From Clostridia bacterium (GTDB taxonomy: Bacteria > Bacillota > Clostridia > Oscillospirales > CAG-272), in contig JAKSPH010000004.1 of assembly GCA_024404975.1 (NCBI GenBank), positions 1-40,483 on the forward strand: 40,483 nucleotides of DNA, given 5' to 3'. Shown here piece after piece: positions 8,375 to 16,111 of this stretch; the first letter of the stretch is position 1, and each line of letters starts with the position of its first letter. The notes beneath the pieces were generated by a model. It was not told the origin of the DNA. It was given only the letters and a program-made list of their open reading frames with translations, and made no database searches. The position numbers and the translations under genes are program-made.

Positions 8375-9169
8375 ATGAAACAATCGAAAGTGATCGTCAT
8401 CACGGGGGCATCTTCCGGCATCGGACGTGCCGTCGCGAAAATTCTATGTGAGAAGGGGCATACCGTGTATTCCTTCAGCCGCCGCGGCGAGAGTGCGCCC
8501 GGCGTGATCTCCGTCCCCTGCGACGTGACGGAAGAAGAACAGATCAAAGCCGCCGTCGGGCAGGTGATTGCCGATGCGGGGCGGATCGACGTTCTGATCT
8601 GTGCCGCGGGATTCGGCATAGCGGGAGTCAGTGAGACGACGCCCTTGCCCCTTGCAAAAAAGCAATTCGACGTCAATTTCTTCGGCACGGTTTCCGCCGT
8701 ATCCGCGGTTCTCCCGCAAATGCGAAAGCAGGGATACGGCAGGATCGTCGGCATCAGTTCCCTGGCATCCGTCTTTCCGATCCCGTTCCAATCCTTCTAT
8801 TCCGCTTCCAAAGCGGCACTGGATGCCTATTTCTTCGCCCTCGCGAACGAGATAAAGCCCTTCGGCATCACCGTCTGCTGTGTGCGCCCCGGCGACACGG
8901 CGACCGGATTCACCGCCGCGAGAGAAAAAAGCGACGGCACGGACGGTTACGGCGAACGCAGCGATAAAAGCATCGCGCGGATGGAGAAGGACGAGCAGGG
9001 CGGTATGTCTGCGGAAAAAGTCGGAAGAACCGTCGCAAAGACAGCATTGAAATCACATTCGAGACCGTTTGTGATCCCCGGTGGAACCAATCGGCTTTTG
9101 GGATTTCTCTCCAAAATCCTTCCATCGCGGATGATTCGAAAGATCGTCGGGGTTATGTATTCGAAATAA
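8375..9169 (+). CDS. Short-chain dehydrogenase/reductase (SDR)
   Basis: 264 aa classical SDR. It has the cofactor motif TGASSGIG (10-17), an acidic CDVT segment (49-52) that would contact the adenine, CAAG (76-79) in place of NAAG, N101, catalytic S129, and Y142-x3-K146. The catalytic tetrad N-S-Y-K is therefore complete. An arginine pair (R36, R37) after strand beta-2 suggests NADP(H) preference. It would reduce a ketone or oxidise an alcohol. Given the oxoamine synthase-like gene 42 bases upstream and the acyl ligase downstream, a 3-ketosphinganine reductase-like role is a plausible inference, not shown by the sequence. GGAGG lies about 9 bases before the ATG. No membrane segment is obvious, though the C-terminal 35 residues are basic and hydrophobic and could touch the membrane. 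Confidence 0.88.
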   Translation: MKQSKVIVITGASSGIGRAVAKILCEKGHTVYSFSRRGESAPGVISVPCDVTEEEQIKAAVGQVIADAGRIDVLICAAGFGIAGVSETTPLPLAKKQFDVNFFGTVSAVSAVLPQMRKQGYGRIVGISSLASVFPIPFQSFYSASKAALDAYFFALANEIKPFGITVCCVRPGDTATGFTAAREKSDGTDGYGERSDKSIARMEKDEQGGMSAEKVGRTVAKTALKSHSRPFVIPGGTNRLLGFLSKILPSRMIRKIVGVMYSK

Positions 9170-9205
9170 CCGCGCTACGGCAACCGTTCCCCTTGGGAGA
9201 TAAAT

Positions 9206-10873
9206 ATGAGAAACAAGAAAATCGATTCCGATCGGGTGTACAACATCCGTGACGTCGCCTGCATCCGCGATATGGTGGAAACCAACGCGGAAATTTACGC
9301 CGACAGACCCGCGTTCCTCTGGAAGCAGAAGGACGGGATCAAGTCCGTGTGTTACCGCGAAGTCTATGACGACGTGAAGAGGTTTGCGACAGAACTTCTG
9401 GCGCGTGGTTACGCGGACAGAAAGATCGCCGTGATCGGTGAAAACTGTTATGCGTGGGCGCTCACCTACCTTACCGTTACAAGTGCGGTCGGCGTCATTA
9501 TGCCGATCGACAGAGATTACCAAAGTTCGCAGTTGGAGTTCGTGATGGCGGATGCCGAAGCGGACATCCTCTTCTATTCGGACAAACACGAAAAGATCGT
9601 AAAAGGGGCAAATCTGACCGTCCCCGCCGTACCGTTCTCAGCCCTCTGCGAATGGATCGAAGCGGGCGGGGAGAAGATCCGCGAGGGAAGCACCCTTTAC
9701 GAGGATCATATCCTCAACCCGATGGCGTTCGGTATCCTGCTCTACACTTCCGGCACGATGGGCGTGTCGAAAGGCGTGATGCTGACGCAGTACAACGTCT
9801 GTTCCAACGTCCTTCAGGCGTTGCGGAATATCAAAGTATATCCCACCGACCGTGCGCTCTCCGTGCTTCCGCTCCACCACACCTACGAATGTACGGCGGG
9901 ATTCCTCGCGTTCTTCTACGCCGGCGCGTCGGTCGCGTACAATCAGTCGCTCGTAACGCTCCCCGCGGATATGAAGGACTTCAAGCCGACCGTTATGGTC
10001 GTCGTCCCTCTGATCTTACACAGTTTCTATAAAAAGATCCGCCAGCAGTATGAGAAGATCAAAGGCGGAAAACTCGTCTACCGTCTGCAATCCGCCATCG
10101 CGTCGCTCTCTTCCGTGAAAAGGAAAAAAGCCGTATTCGGACGGCTCACGGCGATGTTCGGCGGGAATATCCGTGCCTTTCTCGTAGGTGCGGCGGCGCT
10201 TTCCGAAGAAGCGTTTCACGCGTTCCGCAAGTTCGGTTACACGGTCTATGTCGGTTACGGTCTGACGGAAACGTCGCCCGTCATCGCCATGCACGGCGAC
10301 AGATACCAGTCGCCCCGCGACGTCGGTTTTCCGCTTCCGGGCGTACAGACGAAGATCAAAGATCCGGACGAAAACGGCATCGGTGAGTTGGTCGTGAAGG
10401 GCAACAACGTCATGCTCGGTTACTACAAACGTCCCGAAGCCACGGCGGAAGTTCTCGACCGCGGTTGGTTCTCGACCGGCGACCTGGCGCGGATCAACCC
10501 GAACGGCTCGATCTCCGTCTTCGGCAGAACAAAGAGTATGATCGTGGCGGAAAACGGCAAAAAGATCCTGCCCGAAGAACTCGAAGTCTGCATTGAGAAC
10601 AAAGGTCTGACGGAGGACAGTTTCGTGTTCTACGACGAGGGAGAAAAAAAGATCGTCGCCTCGGTCGTTCCGAACGAAACGCTGCAATCTTCCGAGGATG
10701 GCGGCAGGGAAGAACTGACACGCGCGATCCGCGAGATCAACGATACCTTCCCCGCTTACAAGAGGATCGGCTGCCTCGTGATCCGCAAAGCGCCGTTCGA
10801 AAAGACCACGACGCACAAGATCAAGAGAAACGACAAATCCAACCGCGAAGTCGAGGAACCCATCAGAATCTGA
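9206..10873 (+). CDS. AMP-binding long-chain acyl-CoA (or acyl-ACP) ligase
   Basis: 555 aa member of the ANL adenylate-forming family. The phosphate-binding loop is YTSGTMGVSKGV (180-191), followed by GYGLTETSPV and the hinge block WFSTGDLARINPNGSISVFGR. The C-terminal lysine motif is THKIKR, with K538 the likely adenylation lysine. It would activate a fatty acid with ATP and pass it to CoA or ACP. Length and the TGDLAR hinge fit long-chain fatty acid ligases more than acetate-type enzymes. It starts 36 bases after the SDR gene with GGGAG ahead of the ATG and is the last gene before a strong terminator. In context it may supply the acyl donor for the first enzyme, or an acyl group for N-acylation of its product. 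Confidence 0.9.
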   Translation: MRNKKIDSDRVYNIRDVACIRDMVETNAEIYADRPAFLWKQKDGIKSVCYREVYDDVKRFATELLARGYADRKIAVIGENCYAWALTYLTVTSAVGVIMPIDRDYQSSQLEFVMADAEADILFYSDKHEKIVKGANLTVPAVPFSALCEWIEAGGEKIREGSTLYEDHILNPMAFGILLYTSGTMGVSKGVMLTQYNVCSNVLQALRNIKVYPTDRALSVLPLHHTYECTAGFLAFFYAGASVAYNQSLVTLPADMKDFKPTVMVVVPLILHSFYKKIRQQYEKIKGGKLVYRLQSAIASLSSVKRKKAVFGRLTAMFGGNIRAFLVGAAALSEEAFHAFRKFGYTVYVGYGLTETSPVIAMHGDRYQSPRDVGFPLPGVQTKIKDPDENGIGELVVKGNNVMLGYYKRPEATAEVLDRGWFSTGDLARINPNGSISVFGRTKSMIVAENGKKILPEELEVCIENKGLTEDSFVFYDEGEKKIVASVVPNETLQSSEDGGREELTRAIREINDTFPAYKRIGCLVIRKAPFEKTTTHKIKRNDKSNREVEEPIRI

Positions 10874-10880
10874 ACAACCA

Positions 10881-10909
10881 AAACACGGTGATCGCTCACC
10901 GTGTTTTTT
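10881..10909 (+). terminator. Terminator of the oxoamine synthase-SDR-ligase operon
   Basis: The arms AAACACGGTGA and TCACCGTGTTT enclose the loop TCGC and are followed by T residues, ending at 10909. It begins 8 bases after the ligase stop codon. Confidence 0.9.
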
Positions 10910-10922
10910 ATTCGCCGTTTTG

Positions 10923-10951
10923 TTGACTTTTCGGGGTGCTTGTGGTAAAAT
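10923..10951 (+). promoter_or_regulatory. Promoter of the zinc-ribbon membrane protein gene
   Basis: TTGACT (10923-10928) and TAAAAT (10946-10951) are separated by 17 bp, just after the preceding terminator and 55 bases before the ATG at 11006. Confidence 0.75.
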
Positions 10952-11005
10952 GAAATCATGTAAAAAGAACGGTTTTCCGTTCGTGAACGCATCGCAGGAG
11001 AAAAT

Positions 11006-11521
11006 ATGAAAGCACACGACCTTCATAAGAAAAAGAATAAAAATCTGATGTTCTGCATCCTTATATCAGTGGTTTGTCCGCTCGGAATCCCGCTGATCCC
11101 CATCGGGTTCACGCACGGGGGTCCCGCCTGGCTTGCCGCCGCCATCGCAGGCATCGTTCTTACAGCGTTCGGCTTCTACGGAATCCCGATGTTCTGGCTC
11201 GGTTTCGCCGGACTGAACCGCAAAACCCGCGTATTTGATGCCATCGACGCCGATGCGCTCTATTCCGTGGAGGAGATCGCCACGCAAACGGCACTCGCGC
11301 CGAAACTCGTGCGAAAGGACGTGGAATGGCTGGTCGGCAAGAGATACCTTCAGGGCTTCCTGTTCGACAGAGAAACGATCTCGATCAACCGCAACCGCAA
11401 ACTGAAGCCCCTCTATGAGAACAAGAGTTCCTGCCCCGGATGCGGAAGTTTCGAAACGGTCAAAAAAGAGGACGGCTATTACTGCGCGTACTGCGGTACC
11501 AAACTGTATTCCATCGGATAA
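11006..11521 (+). CDS. Small membrane protein with winged-helix-like and zinc-ribbon parts
   Basis: 171 aa. Two adjacent hydrophobic segments (about 14-35 and 40-70) are followed by a roughly 45-residue helical stretch with LYSVEEIATQTALAPKLVRKDVEWL-type spacing. That stretch resembles a winged-helix or PCI-like fold found in small Clostridia membrane proteins. The C-terminus has CPGCGS and YCAYCG, two CxxC pairs 15 residues apart, a standard zinc ribbon. An AGGAG site precedes the ATG. The membrane segments would keep the DNA- or protein-binding part at the inner face. It heads a unit with the GH140-like gene 32 bases downstream, but a palindrome in that gap may separate their control. Function is not known to me. 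Confidence 0.8.
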   Translation: MKAHDLHKKKNKNLMFCILISVVCPLGIPLIPIGFTHGGPAWLAAAIAGIVLTAFGFYGIPMFWLGFAGLNRKTRVFDAIDADALYSVEEIATQTALAPKLVRKDVEWLVGKRYLQGFLFDRETISINRNRKLKPLYENKSSCPGCGSFETVKKEDGYYCAYCGTKLYSIG

Positions 11522-11539
11522 TGTAAATAATTATTTACA
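11522..11539. promoter_or_regulatory. Perfect 18-bp palindrome, candidate operator before the GH140-like gene
   Basis: TGTAAATAATTATTTACA is a perfect dyad that starts directly after the stop codon of the 171-aa gene and ends 14 bases before the GH140-like ATG. It is too AT-rich and has no T-run, so it is not a terminator. A dyad of TGTAAA half sites is the usual form of a repressor or activator site. No regulator gene is adjacent. Confidence 0.5.
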
Positions 11540-11553
11540 AGCGGAGGGATTAT

Positions 11554-12837
11554 ATGAAAAAACTGATCGTGAAAGGCAGATATCTCGCATGGGAGGACGG
11601 AGAGCCGTTCTTTTATCTTGCGGACACCGCGTGGGAACTCTTCCACATTCTCACCCGTGAAGAAACGGAGTACTACTTCAAAGAACGCAGCCGGCAGGGG
11701 TTCAACGCCTCTCAGATCGTCGCTCTCGCCGAGTATTCGGGCTTGACGACGCCGAACGCCTACGGCAGATACCCTCTGAAATTCAAAGACGGAGTCCCCG
11801 ACGTTACCCATCCCGACACCGACGGCGAATATTCCTATTGGGATCACGTGGACTTTGCCGTTCAGACGGCGGAGAAATACGGCATGTTCGTCGTATTCGT
11901 GCTGACGTGGGGCGATAAATTCAACCTGCGCCACGGTGTCGGTCCCGTGATCTTTGATCCGGAGAACGCGTACGGGTACGCGAAATTCATCACCGAGAGA
12001 TACAAAGAATACCCGAACGTCATCTGGATGCTCGGCGGCGACCGCGCGCTCGAAACGAAAGAACACAGGGAGATCGTCGACGCTATGGCAAAGGCGATCC
12101 GTGAAACGGACACGGAGCATCTGATCACCTTCCACGCGCCCGGTTCCCACGCTTCGACGGATTATCTCGCCGACGCGCCCTATATGGATTTCCACACGTC
12201 GCAGTCGGGACACGTGGCTTACGAAGCGTACCGCTCCGACGAATGCATGATGAAAATGAGAGACGCCTCGGACAAGCCGTACCTGGAATCCGAGTCGCGC
12301 TATGAGGATCACCCCATCGACTTCAAGCCCGATCTCGGCTATTGGAACGACGTCGACGTCCGTCAGAACACGTATTGGAACGTTCTTTCCGGTGCCTGCG
12401 GTCAGACGTACGGCAACCATAACGTATGGTATATGAACCGTGAGCCGAAACCGTATTTCCCGTTCACATGGCAGCAGGTCATGAACCATCCCGGTGCCGA
12501 GCAGATGCGGTTCGTGAAAGAACTGCGTCTGAGCCGGGACTATTTCTCGCTCACGCCCGCACCCGAATTGCTCTGCGAAAATTATCAGGGCATGGGGCAT
12601 ATGACCGCGGCGGCGGGAAACGGTTACGTTTTCGTTTATTCGCCGCTCGGACTTCCGTTCACGCTGAACCCGAAAGAGCGGTTTCCCGACGCGAAACTCT
12701 TCCGCATCCAATGGTTCGATCCGAGGACAGGGGAAGAAACCTACGGCGGCACTATCCCCAATATTCCGAACACGTTTGCGCCTCCCTCTTCCGGACGGGG
12801 AAACGATTGGGTCCTCATCCTCGACGTCATCCTCTGA
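11554..12837 (+). CDS. Cytoplasmic GH140-like glycoside hydrolase (DUF4038 fold)
   Basis: 427 aa. The N-terminus RYLAWEDGEPFFYLADTAWE and the block NVIWMLGGD (155-163) are characteristic of the DUF4038/GH140 family, whose characterised member is an apiosidase acting on pectin side chains. D163 at the end of that block and E247 within ESRYEDHP are the probable catalytic carboxylates by position in a TIM barrel. A small C-terminal beta domain follows from about residue 345. No signal peptide is present, so it acts on imported oligosaccharides. A CGGAGGG site precedes the ATG. It is followed 52 bases later by an EamA transporter gene. Substrate is uncertain; apiose or another pectic linkage is an inference from the family. 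Confidence 0.85.
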   Translation: MKKLIVKGRYLAWEDGEPFFYLADTAWELFHILTREETEYYFKERSRQGFNASQIVALAEYSGLTTPNAYGRYPLKFKDGVPDVTHPDTDGEYSYWDHVDFAVQTAEKYGMFVVFVLTWGDKFNLRHGVGPVIFDPENAYGYAKFITERYKEYPNVIWMLGGDRALETKEHREIVDAMAKAIRETDTEHLITFHAPGSHASTDYLADAPYMDFHTSQSGHVAYEAYRSDECMMKMRDASDKPYLESESRYEDHPIDFKPDLGYWNDVDVRQNTYWNVLSGACGQTYGNHNVWYMNREPKPYFPFTWQQVMNHPGAEQMRFVKELRLSRDYFSLTPAPELLCENYQGMGHMTAAAGNGYVFVYSPLGLPFTLNPKERFPDAKLFRIQWFDPRTGEETYGGTIPNIPNTFAPPSSGRGNDWVLILDVIL

Positions 12838-12889
12838 CCGATTTCCGGCCGGTGCGTTGCCGTCTGATTGACTGAAAAAAGGAGATACT

Positions 12890-13759
12890 ATGCTCTGGCT
12901 GATTATGGCGGCACTGTCCGCCGTCTTTGCGGGACTGACCTCCGTCCTCGCGAAATGCGGGATTAGAAAGACCGATTCCGACGTGGCTACGGCGCTCCGC
13001 ACGTCCGTCGTGCTGCTTTTTTCCTGTCTGATGGTGCTGATCGTCGGATCCGCTTCCTCGATCTCCGCGATCGAACCGCGCTCGCTCGTCTTTCTCATCC
13101 TTTCGGGAACCGCTACCGGCGCTTCGTGGATCTGCTATTTCAAGGCACTTTCCCTGGGAAACGTCAACAAGGTCGTTCCGATCGACAAATCCGGCACCGT
13201 CCTCACCGTCCTGCTCGCCATTCTCCTGTTCGGCGAAACCGCACATCTCGCGGTCAAACTGATCGGAACGGCACTTCTCGCCGTCGGCATCTATCTGATG
13301 ATCGAGAAAAAGGACGAGGGAGAAAAAGAAACCAAGGCGCTCTGGCTTCCATACGCGATCGGCTCCGCCGTCTTTGCGGCGCTGACTTCCATTCTCGCCA
13401 AAATCGGTATCACCGGCGTGGAGTCGAACCTCGGAACGGCAATTCGTACCTGTGTCGTTCTCCTCATGGCGTGGATCATCGTCGCCGCAAAAGGAAAGCT
13501 TCCCGCCCTGCGTTCGCTCGATAGAAAAGAATTCGGCTTCATCGTCCTCTCCGGCATCTGCACGGGCGCGTCGTGGCTTTGCTATTATTACGCCATTCAG
13601 AACGGGGACGTCAGCGTGGTCGTCCCGATCGACAAATTGAGTATCCTCATCTCGATCTTGTTCTCTTATCTCATTTTCAAAGAAAAACTCAGTCGCAAAG
13701 CCCTCGCAGGTCTCACTCTCATGGTGATCGGAACGCTCGCCATGGCAATCCTTTCTTAA
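12890..13759 (+). CDS. EamA/DMT-family transporter
   Basis: 289 aa with about ten hydrophobic helices arranged as two homologous halves. The internal duplication is visible: GLTSVLAKCGI near residue 15 matches ALTSILAKIGI near residue 165, and TGASWICYFKA matches TGASWLCYYYA, each followed by VVPIDK. This is the two-EamA-domain architecture of drug/metabolite transporters, which export or import small metabolites. AAAGGAG lies 5 bases before the ATG. It lies 52 bases after the GH140-like gene and is closed by a strong terminator, so the two are likely cotranscribed. Substrate cannot be inferred. Confidence 0.9.
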   Translation: MLWLIMAALSAVFAGLTSVLAKCGIRKTDSDVATALRTSVVLLFSCLMVLIVGSASSISAIEPRSLVFLILSGTATGASWICYFKALSLGNVNKVVPIDKSGTVLTVLLAILLFGETAHLAVKLIGTALLAVGIYLMIEKKDEGEKETKALWLPYAIGSAVFAALTSILAKIGITGVESNLGTAIRTCVVLLMAWIIVAAKGKLPALRSLDRKEFGFIVLSGICTGASWLCYYYAIQNGDVSVVVPIDKLSILISILFSYLIFKEKLSRKALAGLTLMVIGTLAMAILS

Positions 13760-13772
13760 ATATTCACACATG

Positions 13773-13805
13773 AAAAAGAACCGTGGAAACCCACGGTTCT
13801 TTTTT
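13773..13805. terminator. Bidirectional terminator between convergent operons
   Basis: The arms AAAAAGAACCGTGG (13773-13786) and CCACGGTTCTTTTT (13791-13804) enclose the loop AAAC. A- and T-runs on either side allow use by both the EamA transcript (+) and the secretion operon (-). Confidence 0.92.
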
Positions 13806-13813
13806 CGTTATTG

Positions 13814-13942
13814 TCAGAACGTATCTTCTTCACCGGCGAAGGGCGCGGGAGAGGGGGCTACCGCGATCCCGCTGGTAGCGATCACGTCGGAGGGATCAAA
13901 GAATTCAACGGTGAGTTCGGGAATTTCAAATACTTTTTTCAT
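13814..13942 (-). CDS. 42-aa peptide translationally coupled to a secreted protein gene
   Basis: Small open frame starting MKKVFEIPEL and ending FAGEEDTF. It has an excellent Shine-Dalgarno: TAAGGAG overlaps the stop codon of the upstream 707-aa gene, 8 bases before the ATG. It is the last gene before the terminator. The sequence is acidic, with no cysteine, signal peptide or membrane segment. It has a central DVIATSG followed by a Pro/Ala-rich tail (APSPAPFAG). Short peptides of the general form M-K-K-x-[aromatic]-E-x-P-E-[LM]-x-V, ending in a DVI-x-TS stretch, are in my experience common beside large secreted protein genes of uncultured Clostridia, but I know of no assigned function. It could be a secretion-linked accessory or a peptide precursor; both are guesses. 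Coding status rests on the ribosome binding site, the position and an intact frame. Confidence 0.72.
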   Translation of the reverse strand: MKKVFEIPELTVEFFDPSDVIATSGIAVAPSPAPFAGEEDTF

Positions 13943-13954
13943 CAGCGTTTCTCC

Positions 13955-16078
13955 TTAATCCGCGTAAGCACGGGCGGATTGACCGTAATTGTAAAGGGCT
14001 TTGACAAGATCGCCGATCTTTGCGTTCTCATCCATGGAAATCACGTAGTCGGTGATCGAATAGGTCGCGGACGCGAGAACGGTGTCGCCGTCTTTGATGC
14101 TGACGGTGAATACCGAAGCGAAGTTGATCGCCTTGATATCGTCGGTCGTGTAAACGTAGTCGTCGTTCACAGCCGCAACTGCCGAAGCGGAGATCTCGGT
14201 TTCCTCACCTTCTCCGACTTTCAGCCAGAGCGTTTTGCCTTCAAGCGTGTCGGTTCTGAAACGGAAGAGGATGCGGTTCGCGTAGTCGAACATCACGTTC
14301 GCGCCGAGGAAGGCGGTGTCCTCACCGACCTTGGAGGAATCCTTATGTACGTCGGTGGGCTTCGCATAGGTCGAAGGCGTGAGAGAAAGATCCGCGGTTA
14401 CGAGGGCATCCGCTTTATATCCGGTGTACTTCTGCGCTTCCGCGCCGTAGACGAGAAGATCCGACACAAGTGCGGAAAGTTCTGTGTCCGCTCCTTCGAG
14501 TACGGCAACGCAATATTCTTTCACGGAGTAATCCTTGGTGAAGAGAACGGTGTTCTGCGCGTCTTTTACGTCGATGCGGACGGTGTCGCCTATGCATTGA
14601 GGCGCGAGTCCTACGGAATATACCTTTTCCATACCGTTGCTCTTTTCGGAAACGTCAAGGACGGTTTCGTCTGCCGTGCCGGGATTCAGCGTTACGGTCG
14701 CCGTCGCGGGAACGGAGGCGGGCAAAGCCGCGGTGAAGTTGAGTTTTACGTCCGAACCGAGAGAAACGGAAGCGGCGTTGATGCCGGGCTTTCCGTAATC
14801 AATGGTGAAGTTGTCGATAAAGAGATTCTTGCCGTTTACCCACAGACCGTTGTAATAACTTTGAGCGGGCGTGATCGGATCGGAAACGACGAACGCGCCG
14901 TCTTTGTAATAGTCGATCTTGTTTTCGACGTAATCGACGGTGAACGTAAAGTTGGTGAACGTTTCGGCAAGAGGAGCGTCGGAAACCGCGATCGGGATCA
15001 TGGTTCCGCCGACGGTCTTGATCTGACCGGATACGACGGTGTAGGGTTTCAAGATCGAAGAGTTTCCGACACGGAGATCGAGATATCCGGTCGCGGAAGC
15101 ATCGGCGGAGCAGATGTCCATGGAAACCGTTACGTGATCGGAAACGTTTGCGTACGCGTTATCGGACGCAAAGTACTTCCAGACAGGGAAGAGCGTACCG
15201 GCAGTCATTTTCAGCGTTGCGCCGGTGGACATATTCCAATAGGAGTTTTCATCCGCGCCCGCAACGGTAACGAAGGGATCGGTTTTGGACTTGGTGAAAC
15301 CGGTATCGGAAGAACCGTCGTTCCGATATGCGTGCATCATCGCAGAATCAAGATCGGGGTTGCCGGGCGTTACGCGGGACAGGAGACCGGGGATCTCCTC
15401 GACCGCGTTTCCGGTGTAGATCGAAATGTTATCGAAGATCCAACGGGCGGCACTGCTTGTAGAAGTAACCCGGAAACCGGTGAATTCCGAAAAGACGGGA
15501 GGGTTCTTGAAAGGTACGTTCGCCGTGCAGATGCCGTTGACGTAAGCGATCACTTTCATATTGCCGGCATCGTTGGTAACGATGAGAGTGAAATTCAGTT
15601 TCTCGCCGTGTCCGATTTTGGCACCGGAAGAAGATGTGCCGAGTTTGACAAGGGAGTTTGTCTCGGCGCCGAGAGTAACGACCGCAAGGTCTTTTGCGGT
15701 TCCGGTCGAGTCTTTTCCGTAGATCGAGAAGTAACCGTTGGCATTGCCTTCGCCGTGCTCCAGCGTAAAGGAAACCGTGAGGGTGGTGAAGTTCTTGTAC
15801 TTTTCACCGTCCGCGGCGGAAAGACCGAGAAGTTCGGGTGTCAGTACGACTTCTTTGTTGTACTGATACTGCCATGCGTGGTTGCCGTCTGCCTGTTCGA
15901 TGACGGTGTTGTAGATCTTGGTCGAGTTCGGAGCGAGAAGGTTCGTCTGGAAGGTGCTTTCGTTTTCGAAGTCCTCTTCAAACAGTAACTCGGATCCCCC
16001 CTCCGCCGAAGCGGAGATGGGGATGAGTACGCCGAGCAGGAGAGAAAACGCAAGCAAAATCGGGATCAGCTTTTTCAT
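13955..16078 (-). CDS. Secreted protein with two jelly-roll-like domains and a shared C-terminal module
   Basis: 707 aa. Residues 1-25 are a signal peptide (MKKLIPILLAFSLLLGVL..., cleavage near SASA-EGG). Two beta-rich segments follow (about 30-235 and 245-435), each beginning with an EDFEN-type or similar opening and containing FDNISIY or IDNFTIDY near its end. This is the pattern of concanavalin/LamG-like carbohydrate-binding folds. The C-terminal 270 residues are homologous to the N-terminal module of the upstream 1740-aa protein. Shared signatures are SLGSD, APQCIGDT, LVYGAEAQ, LFRFRTD-like, SYSVTDYV-like and YGQSARAY. There is no sortase motif or membrane anchor, so it is either released or wall-associated through a module. 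AAGGAG lies 7 bases before the ATG. It starts 33 bases after the upstream gene and overlaps the 42-aa gene's ribosome binding site. Catalytic residues were not recognised; a carbohydrate-binding role is an inference. Confidence 0.85.
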   Translation of the reverse strand: MKKLIPILLAFSLLLGVLIPISASAEGGSELLFEEDFENESTFQTNLLAPNSTKIYNTVIEQADGNHAWQYQYNKEVVLTPELLGLSAADGEKYKNFTTLTVSFTLEHGEGNANGYFSIYGKDSTGTAKDLAVVTLGAETNSLVKLGTSSSGAKIGHGEKLNFTLIVTNDAGNMKVIAYVNGICTANVPFKNPPVFSEFTGFRVTSTSSAARWIFDNISIYTGNAVEEIPGLLSRVTPGNPDLDSAMMHAYRNDGSSDTGFTKSKTDPFVTVAGADENSYWNMSTGATLKMTAGTLFPVWKYFASDNAYANVSDHVTVSMDICSADASATGYLDLRVGNSSILKPYTVVSGQIKTVGGTMIPIAVSDAPLAETFTNFTFTVDYVENKIDYYKDGAFVVSDPITPAQSYYNGLWVNGKNLFIDNFTIDYGKPGINAASVSLGSDVKLNFTAALPASVPATATVTLNPGTADETVLDVSEKSNGMEKVYSVGLAPQCIGDTVRIDVKDAQNTVLFTKDYSVKEYCVAVLEGADTELSALVSDLLVYGAEAQKYTGYKADALVTADLSLTPSTYAKPTDVHKDSSKVGEDTAFLGANVMFDYANRILFRFRTDTLEGKTLWLKVGEGEETEISASAVAAVNDDYVYTTDDIKAINFASVFTVSIKDGDTVLASATYSITDYVISMDENAKIGDLVKALYNYGQSARAYAD

Positions 16079-16111
16079 TTGTGTTCTCCTTACGTTAAGT
16101 TTTATTTACAT

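Noticed and set aside
13811..15988. A 725-codon plus-strand frame opposite the 707-aa secreted protein, and a similar 505-codon one at 302-1819
   Set aside because: Same antisense artefact. The minus-strand genes have signal or membrane segments and strong ribosome binding sites.
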